Notes under the pieces: generated by a model
Told to the model about the DNA's origin: nothing
The model's database searches: none
Seen by the model: the letters and a program-made list of their open reading frames with translations, nothing else
Made by a program: the position numbers and the translations under genes
DNA from: Flavobacteriaceae bacterium PS02334
GTDB lineage: Bacteria; Bacteroidota; Bacteroidia; Flavobacteriales; Flavobacteriaceae
DNA: 64,000 nucleotides
NCBI GenBank assembly: GCA_029959295.1
Contig: JASCOH010000008.1
Location: 209,599 to 273,598 of the forward strand
Reading direction: 5' to 3'
Shown here: piece after piece, positions 53,401 to 61,847 of the stretch
Position numbering within the stretch: position 1 is the first letter of the stretch
How the letters are laid out: every line of letters begins with the position of its first letter

Positions 53401-55001
53401 AGTTTTTTCATTTCGTCTTGCGACTTGAAATAATATTCCTGATTTGGCAATCCGTAGCGATAACCGCGACCGCGACCAATTGGCGTCGCTTGTTTTTCAC
53501 CATCTTTTACACACAGCAAAATATCGTGTGCATTGGCATCTTCCTTATTAAGGTAGAAATTATTATTGGTTGCAATTAATTTGACGTTGTGCTTTTGGGC
53601 AAATTCGATCAATGTTTTATTGACACGATTTTCGTCTTCTTGATTGTGTCGCATAATTTCGAGATAAAAATCATCTTGAAATTGTTCTTTCCACCAAATC
53701 AAAGCTTCTTCAGCTTGGTTTTCACCGACATTCAGAATTTTGCTCGGAATTTCTCCATATAAATTCCCAGACAAAACCATGATGTCTCCCTTATATTGTT
53801 CCACAACAGCGCGGTTTATCCTTGGAACATAATAAAATCCTTCGGTAAAAGCGATGGAAGACATTTTGGCCAAATTATGGTAGCCTCTTTTGTTTTTTGC
53901 CAAAAGAACAACTTGATTCCCGTTGTCTTTTTTAGTTTTATCTAAGTGATTGTCGCAGATATTGAATGTACATCCGACGATTGGCTTAATTTCAGTTTCT
54001 GTTGGTTCTTCGCCACTTTCAACCAACGTTTTATTTTTGGTGGAAGCTGCTTTATTGTGGTTCATCACGGCGCTCACGAAATGAAATGCGCCCATCATAT
54101 TTGCCGTATCGGTCATTGCCACGGCGGTCATATTATTTTTGGCTGTCGCCGAAACAATGCTGTTGATTCCAATTGTGGATTGTAAAACCGAAAATTGCGT
54201 GTGATTGTGCAAATGTGCAAATTTGGCAGCCTGAAAATCTTTCTTGTCTGACTCCGAAACTGTAGTCTGCCTGTCAGTCGATTCTAAAGCTTTTAACTGC
54301 TCGCGGATTTTATCCGAAGCTGCTTTTAAGTTGATATGTTTTAATCCGATTAATTGAAATTCTTGTGGATTTCTATTTTTGAAATCTTGAAAGTAATCAG
54401 CTGGAACATCAAGTTCTTCTTTGGTAAAAATTTCTCTTCTGACCAATTCTAAGAAACAGCGCGTGGTTGCCTCAACGTCGGCGGTTGCATTGTGCGCTTC
54501 AGAGAAAGGTTTGTTGAAAAGATAACTATGTAATTCTGTTAATGTAGGCAATTTGAATTTTCCGCCACGACCTCCTGGAAGTTGCAATAATGAAGCGGTA
54601 ACTTCGGTACAAGTATCTAAAACTGGCATGGAGCTCATTTGAGATTCCACGCCCATTCTGTGAAATTCAGAACCCATGATATTGACGTCAAAACCTAAAT
54701 TTTGACCGACAATAAATTTTGTCTTGCTTAATGCGATGTTGAATTTTTCTAGAACTTCTACCAAAGAAATTCCGTCTTGCATTGCCAATTCTGTAGAAAT
54801 TCCGTGGATTCTTTCAGCGTCATACGGAATATTAAAGCCTTCGGGCCTGACCAAATAATCTTGGTGCTCGATAAGCTTTCCCATTTCGTCGTGCAATTGC
54901 CACGCAATCTGGATGCAACGAGGCCAGTTATCAGTATCTGTAATCGGAGCGTCCCAACGTTTCGGCAATCCGGTGGTTTCTGTATCGAATATTAAGTACA
55001 T
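50487..55001 (-). CDS. dnaE: DNA polymerase III alpha subunit fused to a 3'-5' exonuclease
   Basis: This is the replicative DNA polymerase catalytic subunit, 1504 residues. An N-terminal DEDD exonuclease domain (about 1-185) shows FDTETTGLP, NLGFDVNIM and HNATADVEAT (the DnaQ-type Exo I, II and III motifs), so proofreading is carried on the same chain. A PHP domain follows (about 255-480, HLHNHTQFSVLQ). The polymerase core has GPGRGSAAGS and the catalytic aspartates in MPDIDIDFDD (about residues 688-697). The tail contains an OB-fold region (about 1250-1340). This fusion is known in Bacteroidota. The C-terminus includes an acidic linker (EEEIIEEEIELA). It is monocistronic. Confidence 0.96.
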   Translation of the reverse strand: MYLIFDTETTGLPKRWDAPITDTDNWPRCIQIAWQLHDEMGKLIEHQDYLVRPEGFNIPYDAERIHGISTELAMQDGISLVEVLEKFNIALSKTKFIVGQNLGFDVNIMGSEFHRMGVESQMSSMPVLDTCTEVTASLLQLPGGRGGKFKLPTLTELHSYLFNKPFSEAHNATADVEATTRCFLELVRREIFTKEELDVPADYFQDFKNRNPQEFQLIGLKHINLKAASDKIREQLKALESTDRQTTVSESDKKDFQAAKFAHLHNHTQFSVLQSTIGINSIVSATAKNNMTAVAMTDTANMMGAFHFVSAVMNHNKAASTKNKTLVESGEEPTETEIKPIVGCTFNICDNHLDKTKKDNGNQVVLLAKNKRGYHNLAKMSSIAFTEGFYYVPRINRAVVEQYKGDIMVLSGNLYGEIPSKILNVGENQAEEALIWWKEQFQDDFYLEIMRHNQEDENRVNKTLIEFAQKHNVKLIATNNNFYLNKEDANAHDILLCVKDGEKQATPIGRGRGYRYGLPNQEYYFKSQDEMKKLFSDLPDAIINIQEIVDKVEIYSLYRDVLLPKFDIPEEFVVAEDEADGGVRGENKYLRHLTMVGAKKRYGEITPDIQERLDFELLTISNSGYPGYFLIVQDFIAEARKMDVSVGPGRGSAAGSAVAYCLGITNIDPIKYDLLFERFLNPDRVSMPDIDIDFDDEGRGRVMDYVINKYGKNQVAQIITYGKMATKSAIRDTARVLDLPLFEADRIAKLIPGMMPAKWNLARFISEKEEDVKKALRSDEFDGIKELIAIANGGDLAGETIQQAKILEGSMRNTGIHACGVIITPSDITNFVPVTTAKDSDLYVTQFDNSVAESAGLLKMDFLGLKTLTLIKDTVKLVKYRTGIELDPDTFPIDDVKTYELFQRGETVGIFQYESPGMQKYMKDLKPTVFGDLIAMNALYRPGPLEYIPSFVRRKNGEEEIKYDLDACEEYLGETYGITVYQEQVMLLSQSLADFTKGEADVLRKAMGKKQKDVLDKMKPKFVEQAAKKGHDPVVLEKIWKDWEAFASYAFNKSHSTCYAWIAYQTAYLKAHYPAEYMAAVLSNNMNDIKQVSFFMEECKRMGLQVLGPDVNESYYKFTVNENYAVRFGMGAIKGVGSGAVQTIVECRKDATYKSIFDLAKRIDLRAANKKAFENLALAGGFDCFQAHRAQYFHDEGDGITFLEKAVRYGSKFQENENSSQVSLFGESSDVQIPEPVVPPCDDWSTMEKLAKEKEVVGIYISGHPLDDFKFEMKYFCNAKLEHLKNLEQHVGKNLTVAGIITNVQYRTAKNGKDWAMFTLEGYDESFEFRMFNEEYLKFRHFLVNNQFMHFKINVKEGWVNRDTGKKSEARMQFLEAKQLQDVLGSFAKKLIITLNIREFQSEMITKLSHIFQANSGDNNVTFEVMEVEKITKEIPAVVTAPVVSEDSSEEEIIEEEIELAVPTVVEETKVITYLSMPSRKLKVNISGELLRELENMNLNFKLN

Positions 55002-55130
55002 TGCTAGAAATTAGGGTGTTATATTTTTGAAAATTCAAAAAGCGTGATTGACAAAATTAGGTTATTTTTTTGGAAAAAATACTGTTTAGTTATCAACACA
55101 AAAGTTAATTTCGATGACTTTTGGACATAA

Positions 55131-55153
55131 AAAAACCACGCTAAAAGCGTGGT
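55131..55153 (-). terminator. Intrinsic terminator after the RNA-binding protein gene
   Basis: The stem ACCACGC/GCGTGGT has a 5-base loop and a T run on the minus strand, 21 bases past the stop. Confidence 0.8.
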
Positions 55154-55173
55154 CTTTCTTACTATATTTTGGA

Positions 55174-55584
55174 TTAGTAACCTCCTCTGTTTCCACCTCC
55201 GCGGTTGTCTCCACCACGGCTGTTTCCGCCATATCCACCACCGCTATTGCGATCGTTTCCATAACCTCCACGGCTACTTCCACCACGAGAATCTCCACCA
55301 CCACGGTTTCCACCGCCGTTAAAGCTTCTTCTTTCTCCTTCTGGTTTTGGCTCAGATTTGTTAACTACGATTGCACGTCCTTGAACAGTTGCTCCGTTTA
55401 ATTCGTCAATTGCTTTTTGCGCTTCTTCGTCATTTGGCATTTCAACGAAACCGAAGCCTTTACTTCTTCCAGTAAATTTATCTGTAATAATTTTTACAGA
55501 GTCTACTGCACCATAAGCCTCAAAAGACTCTCTTAAATCTGCTTCCTCAATACTGAACGGAAGGCTTCCAACGAAAATATTCAT
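55174..55584 (-). CDS. Glycine-rich RRM RNA-binding protein
   Basis: This 136-residue protein has one RNA recognition motif (residues 1-80) with RNP2 NIFVGSL (2-8) and RNP1 KGFGFVEM (42-49). An arginine/glycine-rich tail follows (about 88-136, GGNRGG and SRGGYGND repeats). Bacterial proteins of this form are often cold-induced RNA chaperones and bind single-stranded RNA. A promoter box precedes it and a terminator follows it, so it is monocistronic. The RGG-like tail is low complexity and may promote condensation; that is inference. Confidence 0.92.
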   Translation of the reverse strand: MNIFVGSLPFSIEEADLRESFEAYGAVDSVKIITDKFTGRSKGFGFVEMPNDEEAQKAIDELNGATVQGRAIVVNKSEPKPEGERRSFNGGGNRGGGDSRGGSSRGGYGNDRNSGGGYGGNSRGGDNRGGGNRGGY

Positions 55585-55606
55585 ATGTACAATTTTATTA
55601 TTCTAA

Positions 55607-55614
55607 CAAATGTA
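55607..55614 (-). promoter_or_regulatory. Predicted -7 box of the RRM gene
   Basis: On the minus strand TACATTTG (TAnnTTTG) lies 22 bases before the start codon, with a TTTG 15 bases further upstream. Confidence 0.5.
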
Positions 55615-55740
55615 GGCTTAATTTATTTGCAAATCACTATCTCTTATGATAATTTATGATTAAATATTTTTTATGCAATGAGTTGCTTTTGTCGAGGCTG
55701 ATTCTCATTGGAAAAATCGAAAGTGAAGTTTTTGCAAATA

Positions 55741-55770
55741 AAAAATCCCAATTGTTGCCAATCAGGATTT
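55741..55770 (-). terminator. Intrinsic terminator
   Basis: The minus-strand stem AAATCCTGATTG/CAATTGGGATTT (one mismatch) is followed by T6, just past the stop of the DUF6252 gene. Confidence 0.7.
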
Positions 55771-55785
55771 CTATGTGTGATTTGT

Positions 55786-56253
55786 TTATTGAGCTGCTTG
55801 AATCGGCACTTTGTAAAAAACGCCATATTGAAAATTTACAACTAAGCCAGCAATTGGATCTGTCGTTGCATGTGCGTTGAATTTAAATTTTCCTGTAATT
55901 GTTCCGGCTTCTTGTTGCTGTGCGATTTCAATCTCGCCGTCGCCAATTCCTGTTCCGGTTGTGTAAGTTGACCTGCTTCCGTCAATTTCTGTTGAATAGC
56001 TCGCTTTGTTTAGTTCATTGACTCCTAAAGTATATTTTCCAGGTGCCGTTGATGAGGTTGTAAGCGTCAATATTTCATATGGAGTGTAAGCGTAAACAGT
56101 TAATGCGCCGCCAGTAACGGTAGCATTGTAGTCAGAAGCTCTCCAAAATTCATTGTCTTTTTCTCCTTGAACTGAAGGGTTGCTAAATCTAACTTCGTCT
56201 TCACAGGAAGCAAAGACAAGGGCAAGCACTAAAAGCGATAAAATCTTTTTCAT
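55786..56253 (-). CDS. DUF6252 lipoprotein
   Basis: This 155-residue predicted lipoprotein has the lipobox FASC with Cys17. The beta-rich mature part (EFWRASDYNATVTGGALTVYAY ... GTITGKFKFNAHATT, given in parts) matches the DUF6252 type seen in Flavobacteriia, a small beta-sandwich of unknown role. It is alone, bounded by a terminator downstream and by the rpsP promoter region upstream. Confidence 0.78.
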   Translation of the reverse strand: MKKILSLLVLALVFASCEDEVRFSNPSVQGEKDNEFWRASDYNATVTGGALTVYAYTPYEILTLTTSSTAPGKYTLGVNELNKASYSTEIDGSRSTYTTGTGIGDGEIEIAQQQEAGTITGKFKFNAHATTDPIAGLVVNFQYGVFYKVPIQAAQ

Positions 56254-56425
56254 ATTTGAGGTAAAGAATGGGTGTTCAAATTTTTATACTTGACAAAAAT
56301 AGTTTTTTAAAGAATATATGCTAATGAAAATATAAAAAATAAACTGATTTTAGAGAAAATAATTATAGAGGAAATCAGGAATAATAAAATTTCCAGGCAG
56401 AAACTGTTTGTATTGCAAAGTTTTG

Positions 56426-56433
56426 TATATTTG
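56426..56433 (+). promoter_or_regulatory. Predicted rpsP-rimM -7 box
   Basis: TATATTTG fits TAnnTTTG, 48 bases before the rpsP start codon, with a TTG 15 bases upstream. Confidence 0.5.
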
Positions 56434-56481
56434 CACCCTTAATTAATCGAGGTCGAGAACCTCAAAATTTAATCTTAGATT

Positions 56482-57048
56482 ATGTCTGTAAAAATTAGAT
56501 TACAAAGACACGGTAAAAAAGGAAAACCTTTTTACTGGGTTGTAGCTGCTGATGCACGCTCAAAAAGAGATGGTAAATTCCTTGAAAAAATCGGAACTTA
56601 CAATCCAAACACAAACCCTGCAACTGTTGAATTGAACCTTGAAAGCGCTGTACAGTGGCTTCACAATGGTGCACAACCAACAGATACTGCAAGAGCAATT
56701 CTTTCTTACAAAGGAGCTTTGTTGAAACACCACCTTGATGGAGGAGTTCGCAAAGGTGCTTTGACTCAAGAACAAGCTGACGAAAAACTAACTAAATGGT
56801 TAGATGAGAAAGCTGGAAAAGTTGATGCTAAAAAAGATGGTCTTTCTACTTCAAAAGCAGATGCAAAAGCGAAAGCTTTAGCTGCTGAGAAAAAAGTAAA
56901 CGAAGATCGTATTGCTGCTGCTAAACAAGCGGAAGCTGATGCTGCGAAAGCCGCTGAGCCTGCTGTTGAAGAAGAAGTTGCTGAAGTTGAAGCTTCAACT
57001 GAAGAAACTCCTGCTGCAGAAGAAAACAACGAAGAAACTCAAGCTTAA
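56482..57048 (+). CDS. rpsP: 30S ribosomal protein S16 with long C-terminal tail
   Basis: S16 stabilises the 5' domain of 16S rRNA. The first 80 or so residues are canonical (SVKIRLQRHGKKGKPFYWVV, then GTYNPNTNPA). The protein has 188 residues, roughly twice the usual bacterial length, because of an Ala/Lys/Glu-rich tail (about 110-188) ending in a glutamate-rich stretch. Such tails occur in Bacteroidota S16. It is co-transcribed with rimM, whose start lies 13 bases after the stop. Confidence 0.96.
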   Translation: MSVKIRLQRHGKKGKPFYWVVAADARSKRDGKFLEKIGTYNPNTNPATVELNLESAVQWLHNGAQPTDTARAILSYKGALLKHHLDGGVRKGALTQEQADEKLTKWLDEKAGKVDAKKDGLSTSKADAKAKALAAEKKVNEDRIAAAKQAEADAAKAAEPAVEEEVAEVEASTEETPAAEENNEETQA

Positions 57049-57061
57049 TTTTGATGCGATA

Positions 57062-57586
57062 ATGCGTAAAGAAGAATGTTTCTATTTAGGTAAAATCGCG
57101 AAAAAATTTAGTTTTAAGGGAGAAGTCCTTGTCTATCTTGACACTGACGAACCCGAGTTATACGAAAACTTGGAATCAGTGTTTGTCGAATGCGGCAAAC
57201 ACTTGGTTCCTTTTTTTATTGAAAACAGTTCTATCCACAAAAACGATTTTCTGAGAGTTCGTTTTGAAGATATGACTACTGAGGAAGATGCCGATGCTGT
57301 TATAGGAAATGCAGTTTACCTTCCTTTAAATATGTTGCCGAAACTGGAAGGCAACAAATTTTATTTCCACGAAGTGATTGGTTTTGAAATTGAAGACAAG
57401 CGATTGGGCGTTGTCGGAAAAATTCAATCTGTTAACGACACGACTGCGCAGCCTTTATTTGAGGTTTTGAACGGCGAAGTGGAAATCTTGATTCCGATGA
57501 TTGATCACTTTCTTTTGAAGATCGATCGCGAGAATAAAAAAGTGGTTATGGATTTGCCGGAAGGTTTGATTGAAATGTATCTTTAA
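57062..57586 (+). CDS. rimM: Ribosome maturation factor RimM
   Basis: RimM assists assembly of the 30S head and binds S19. The 174-residue protein starts at ATG 57062 (MRKEECFYLGKIAKKFSFKG) and has the N-terminal RimM barrel domain and the C-terminal PRC-barrel (FYFHEVIGFEIEDKRLGVVG, then ILIPMIDHFL). A longer in-frame extension upstream overlaps rpsP and is not credible. The rpsP-rimM pairing is conserved in bacteria. Confidence 0.94.
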   Translation: MRKEECFYLGKIAKKFSFKGEVLVYLDTDEPELYENLESVFVECGKHLVPFFIENSSIHKNDFLRVRFEDMTTEEDADAVIGNAVYLPLNMLPKLEGNKFYFHEVIGFEIEDKRLGVVGKIQSVNDTTAQPLFEVLNGEVEILIPMIDHFLLKIDRENKKVVMDLPEGLIEMYL

Positions 57587-57688
57587 GACTGCTTAGGTTT
57601 TTAGACTTCTTAGACTTTCTCAACACCTCCTTTTTTTTAATCTTTTCTCTATTTTCTCAATTCTCAATACTAATATCTCAATACTATA

Positions 57689-58396
57689 ATGTTCCAATTC
57701 AAGCAATTTTCAGTAGAACAAGATCGCAGTGCGATGAAAATTGGAACTGATGGCGTTTTGCTTGGTGCTTGGACGCCGATTCCTGAGAATATCTTTAGTG
57801 TTTTGGATGTTGGAGCAGGGACCGGAATAATTGCTTTAATGCTGGCGCAAAGAACAAATGCAGAACAAATTGATGCTTTGGAAATTGACGAAGAAGCGTA
57901 TGAACAGGCGGTAGAAAATTTTGAGAATTCTCCGTGGGGCGACAGATTATTCTGCTTCCACGCAGGTTTGGATGAATTTATCGAAGAACCGGAAGACGAA
58001 TACGACCTGATTATTTCAAATCCTCCATTTTACACTGAAGACTATAAAACTGAAAATGAAAAAAGAGATTTGGCTCGTTTTGCTGACGCCATGCCTTTTG
58101 AAGATTTAGTTGAAGCCGCAGATTTATTGCTTTCTGAAAACGGAATTTTTTCTGTAATCATTCCTTATAAGGAAGAAGCCAAATTTATTGCCTTGGCAAA
58201 AGATTTTGATTTGTTTCCTATAAAAATTACCCGCGTCAAAGGAACTCCTATGACAGAAATCAAGCGAAGTCTTTTAGCTTTTAGCAGAAATATTCCAGAA
58301 AATTTTCTTGTGGATGAATTGGTGATTGAAACTTCGAGACATATTTATACGGACGAATATATTGCCTTGACAAAGGATTTTTATTTGAAAATGTAA
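57689..58396 (+). CDS. trmN6: tRNA1(Val) adenine-N6 methyltransferase
   Basis: This is a 235-residue SAM-dependent methyltransferase of the YfiC type, which methylates A37 of tRNA-Val in Escherichia coli. It has the start MFQFKQFSVEQDRSAMKIGTD, the SAM loop VLDVGAGTGIIALMLA, and the catalytic IISNPPFY (NPPF/Y motif of adenine-N6 methylases). It follows rimM by about 100 bases and may be transcribed with it. The name rests on close similarity of motif order; the exact tRNA target in this organism is inferred. Confidence 0.88.
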   Translation: MFQFKQFSVEQDRSAMKIGTDGVLLGAWTPIPENIFSVLDVGAGTGIIALMLAQRTNAEQIDALEIDEEAYEQAVENFENSPWGDRLFCFHAGLDEFIEEPEDEYDLIISNPPFYTEDYKTENEKRDLARFADAMPFEDLVEAADLLLSENGIFSVIIPYKEEAKFIALAKDFDLFPIKITRVKGTPMTEIKRSLLAFSRNIPENFLVDELVIETSRHIYTDEYIALTKDFYLKM

Positions 58397-58491
58397 TTCA
58401 TCCCTGTTTTCCTACAATTCAGTATTATTTTATTTGCTAGTTTTTCATTTAGTCTTTCATTTGCAATAGAAATCAACCAAAAACTTCTATT

Positions 58492-59283
58492 ATGAAAAAT
58501 GTATTGACTGCCTTATTATTTGTTTTTTCAATCTCTTGCTTTGCGCAATTTGACGACCAATTTTATTTTCCTTCTAAAAAATTAAAGCCTTTGGAATTTT
58601 CAAATTATGAGAAAGTTCCGGTTTTGGTGGAAAATGATACATTGCAAAATATTTTTTTGAAACCAAAAGGAAAAGCAAAAGCGACAGTTGTATTTTTTCA
58701 AGGAAACGGAGGCAATTATACCGATTATCAATTCATAACAAAACCTTTAGTTGACAATGGCTACCAAGTTTTTATGGTGTCTTTCAGAGGTTATGGAGAA
58801 TCTTCGGGAAAACCTACGCACTTAAATATTGCGAATGATTCAGAAAAAATATTTGAAACTATTTCTAATCGTCCAGATGTAAAAAATACGAAAATCATCG
58901 TTTACGGAACTTCTATTGGATGTCAGATTGCGACCAATTTTACGAAAAAATACCAGTCAAAAATTTCGGCTTTGGTTTTAGACAGCGGTTTTGCGTCTTT
59001 TACAGACATTGCCTTGAGCACACGTCCAGCGGAACAACATCCTATAATTAAAATGTATCTGACTTCGCCCTATTCTTCAAAGGAAGATATAAAATCTATT
59101 GAAGGGGTAAATTTACTTGTCATCCAAAGTAAATCAGACACTGTTGCGCCATTTGAACAAGGAAAATTGGTTTTCGATAATGCAAAGACTCCGAAGAAAT
59201 TCTTAGAATATAATGGCGGACATATTGAAGTGATGAAAACAGATTCTAAAACAATAGTAAATGCGATTAATGATTTGCTGTAA
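58492..59283 (+). CDS. Exported alpha/beta hydrolase
   Basis: This 263-residue protein has a signal peptide (cleavage near FAQ, residue 19), so it acts in the periplasm or outside. The hydrolase fold shows the oxyanion-side VFFQGNGGNYTDY and FRGYGESSGKP, the nucleophile elbow YGTSIGCQIA (Gly-Thr-Ser-Ile-Gly with the serine as nucleophile), an aspartate in LLVIQSKSDTVAP, and a late histidine in NGGHIEV. This is a complete Ser-Asp-His triad. It resembles the YsxA/BEM46-like serine hydrolases. Substrate is unknown. It stands alone. Confidence 0.85.
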   Translation: MKNVLTALLFVFSISCFAQFDDQFYFPSKKLKPLEFSNYEKVPVLVENDTLQNIFLKPKGKAKATVVFFQGNGGNYTDYQFITKPLVDNGYQVFMVSFRGYGESSGKPTHLNIANDSEKIFETISNRPDVKNTKIIVYGTSIGCQIATNFTKKYQSKISALVLDSGFASFTDIALSTRPAEQHPIIKMYLTSPYSSKEDIKSIEGVNLLVIQSKSDTVAPFEQGKLVFDNAKTPKKFLEYNGGHIEVMKTDSKTIVNAINDLL

Positions 59284-59339
59284 TTGTTGAATAGTAGAAA
59301 TAATTTCCATTTTCTATATAAAAATTGACCTTTTAATTA

Positions 59340-59370
59340 TTGATTTGTTAGAAATCTTTAGCTATTTTTG
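59340..59370 (+). promoter_or_regulatory. Predicted promoter of the acyl-CoA dehydrogenase gene
   Basis: TTG (59340-59342), 20 bases of spacer, then TATTTTTG (59363-59370), a good TAnnTTTG match, 21 bases before the start codon. Confidence 0.55.
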
Positions 59371-59391
59371 CGAAGATTTAAAAACATAACA

Positions 59392-60570
59392 ATGAGACCA
59401 GACCTTTTTCAAGCTCCAGATTATTACCTTTTAGACGAATTATTGTCAGACGAACATAAAATGGTACGTGACGCCGCCCGCGAGTGGGTGAAGCGTGAGG
59501 TATCTCCAATTATTGAAGAGTATGCTCAAAAAGCAGAATTTCCAAAACAAATCATTAACGGTTTGGCAGAAATCGGTGCTTTCGGACCTTATATTCCTGA
59601 AGAATATGGCGGTGCTGGATTAGACCAAATTTCTTACGGATTGATCATGCAGGAAATTGAAAGAGGCGATTCTGGCGTTCGTTCGACAGCTTCTGTTCAG
59701 TCTTCATTGGTTATGTACCCAATTTGGAAATACGGAAACGAAGAACAAAGAATGAAATATTTGCCAAAATTGGCTTCTGGTGAATTCATCGGATGTTTTG
59801 GTTTGACAGAACCGGATCACGGATCAAATCCTGGCGGGATGACAACCAATTTTAAAGATAAAGGCGACCATTATTTATTGAATGGCGCTAAAATGTGGAT
59901 TTCAAATGCGCCTTTCGCAGATATTGCTGTGGTTTGGGCAAAAGACGAATCAGGAAGAATCCATGGTTTGGTTGTGGAAAGGGGAATGGAAGGTTTCACG
60001 ACTCCAGAAACACACAATAAATGGTCACTGCGTGCTTCGGCAACTGGTGAATTGATTTTTGATAATGTAAAAGTTCCGAAGGAAAATTTATTGCCAAATA
60101 AATCTGGATTGGGAGCGCCGCTTGGATGCTTGGATTCTGCTCGTTATGGAATCGCTTGGGGTGCCATCGGTGCTGCAATGGATTGTTATGACACGGCTTT
60201 GCGTTATGCAAAAGAAAGAATCCAGTTTGACAAGCCAATCGCTGGAACACAATTACAGCAAAAAAAATTAGCTGAAATGATCACTGAAATCACTAAAGCA
60301 CAATTGCTTACATGGAGATTGGGTGTTTTGAGAAACGAAGGAAAAGCGACTTCTGCTCAAATTTCTATGGCAAAAAGAAACAATGTAGATATGGCAATCA
60401 ACATCGCCAGAGAAGCACGTCAAATTCTTGGAGGAATGGGAATTACGGGTGAATATTCAATTATGCGTCATATGATGAATTTAGAATCTGTGATTACATA
60501 TGAAGGAACTCACGACATTCATTTGCTAATTACAGGTATGGATATTACTGGAATTGCGGCGTTTAAGTAA
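59392..60570 (+). CDS. Glutaryl-CoA dehydrogenase-like acyl-CoA dehydrogenase
   Basis: This 392-residue flavoprotein of the acyl-CoA dehydrogenase family best fits glutaryl-CoA dehydrogenase, which oxidises and decarboxylates glutaryl-CoA to crotonyl-CoA in lysine breakdown. Evidence is RSTASVQSSLVMYPI, the FAD-binding CFGLTEPDHGSNPGG, and the catalytic glutamate in YEGTHDIHLLITG. I chose ATG 59392 (MRPDLFQAPDYY); an upstream in-frame TTG lies within the promoter box. A terminator follows. The saccharopine dehydrogenase-like gene at 6798 could feed the same pathway. Confidence 0.87.
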   Translation: MRPDLFQAPDYYLLDELLSDEHKMVRDAAREWVKREVSPIIEEYAQKAEFPKQIINGLAEIGAFGPYIPEEYGGAGLDQISYGLIMQEIERGDSGVRSTASVQSSLVMYPIWKYGNEEQRMKYLPKLASGEFIGCFGLTEPDHGSNPGGMTTNFKDKGDHYLLNGAKMWISNAPFADIAVVWAKDESGRIHGLVVERGMEGFTTPETHNKWSLRASATGELIFDNVKVPKENLLPNKSGLGAPLGCLDSARYGIAWGAIGAAMDCYDTALRYAKERIQFDKPIAGTQLQQKKLAEMITEITKAQLLTWRLGVLRNEGKATSAQISMAKRNNVDMAINIAREARQILGGMGITGEYSIMRHMMNLESVITYEGTHDIHLLITGMDITGIAAFK

Positions 60571-60592
60571 TAAACAAATCTTAAAATAACAG

Positions 60593-60622
60593 AAAAGCTT
60601 CTCTATCAAGGGAAGCTTTTTT
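60593..60622 (+). terminator. Intrinsic terminator after the acyl-CoA dehydrogenase gene
   Basis: The stem AAAAGCTTC/GAAGCTTTT has a 10-base loop and T run, 22 bases past the stop. It lies about 24 bases before the next start, so the next gene has its own promoter. Confidence 0.75.
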
Positions 60623-60645
60623 ACATTTGCATAAATCCCTCCATT

Positions 60646-61428
60646 ATGAATATCGAAACGATTAACGCCAGTATCCAGACTCAGAGAAACATTTTACTTA
60701 ATCATTCTTTATATAAAAAAGTCAATCATATTGACGATTTGCACCGATTTTTAGAAAGCCACGTCTATGCCGTTTGGGATTTTATGTCGCTTTTGAAAGC
60801 TTTGCAATCGAAGCTGACTTGCACGACAACGCCTTGGCTGCCGATTGGAAATCCAGAAATCAGATATTTGATCAATGAAATTGTCTTGGCCGAAGAAACC
60901 GATTTGACTTTGGAAGGAAAAAGGCTGAGCCATTATGAAATGTATATCGATGCGATGAAAGACTGCGGTGCCGATACTTCAGAAATTGAGCGTTTTTTGC
61001 AGCATGTAATTGAAACCCAAAACATTTTTGTTTCGATCAAACAAAGTGATCTGCATCCAAATATTAAAGCATTTCTAGATTTTACTTTTAGAGTAATAGA
61101 CGAAGGAAAACCGCACGAAATCGCGGCAGCTTTTACCTTCGGGAGAGAAGATTTGATTCCGTCGATGTTTACGGAGATTTTGAGAAATTTTGAAGCAAAT
61201 TTCCCCGAAACTGATTTGAGAAAATTGATTTATTATTTTGAAAGACATATTGAATTAGACGCTGATGAACACGGACCGATGGCAATGCAGATGATTTTTG
61301 AGCTTTGCGGCGACGACCAAAATAAGTGGAAGGAAGCGGAGAATGTTTCCGTCCAAGCATTGGAAAAGCGAATCGGACTTTGGGATGCGATTGAAGAAAA
61401 GATAAATATAGAAATGGCTGAATTTTAA
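60646..61428 (+). CDS. DUF3050 protein (haem-oxygenase-like fold)
   Basis: This 260-residue all-helical protein matches DUF3050 (HVYAVWDFMSLLKALQ and IVLAEETDLT, with HYEMYIDAM and a later HIELDADEHGPMA). The histidine and glutamate residues in these helices are arranged like metal ligands of haem-oxygenase-like di-iron proteins. By family fold knowledge it may be a di-iron oxygenase or oxidase, but the substrate is unknown. Length is normal. It is followed only by an AT-rich gap. Confidence 0.82.
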   Translation: MNIETINASIQTQRNILLNHSLYKKVNHIDDLHRFLESHVYAVWDFMSLLKALQSKLTCTTTPWLPIGNPEIRYLINEIVLAEETDLTLEGKRLSHYEMYIDAMKDCGADTSEIERFLQHVIETQNIFVSIKQSDLHPNIKAFLDFTFRVIDEGKPHEIAAAFTFGREDLIPSMFTEILRNFEANFPETDLRKLIYYFERHIELDADEHGPMAMQMIFELCGDDQNKWKEAENVSVQALEKRIGLWDAIEEKINIEMAEF

Positions 61429-61847
61429 TATTCGGCCTTTTTTATATGTTTGCTGGTAAAATGATAGGATTTAAGACAGAGTTTTGAATATTGGCTCATC
61501 TATTTTACTTTATTATCTTCAGCATAATTTAAAAATTGAATTTTATTTTTTTTAATAAATATTGTTTAATTGCTAATTTTTTATCCTAACATCTTTTAAA
61601 GTATTAATAATTTAAATATAATTCATTTTTTTTCTTATTTTAAGTTTTATTATGCTAAAATATTTGTTTTCAATGCTTTTTAATTTTTTTGATAAAAATA
61701 TAACTTTAACCTTCATAATTATTTTATATAAATTCTTTGTTTTATTTTAGCAAACTATTTTTTTATCTGTAAGATGTATTAATACATTGAACAGGTTTTG
61801 ATTAGCTATCCAAAAAACTATTAATTATTTACGCAAATTAGGAAAAA
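61429..61847 (+). other. AT-rich intergenic and promoter region
   Basis: This 419-base gap upstream of the metalloprotease gene is extremely AT-rich, with many T runs. I see no open reading frame, no repeat element and no convincing TAnnTTTG box. It is presumably the protease promoter region. Confidence 0.5.

Noticed and set aside
55114-55401. Serine/threonine-rich 95-codon ORF on the plus strand
   Set aside because: It is the antisense shadow of the glycine-rich tail of the RRM protein.
56766-57029. Ser/Ala-rich 87-codon ORF on the minus strand
   Set aside because: It is the antisense shadow of the Ala/Lys/Glu-rich tail of ribosomal protein S16.
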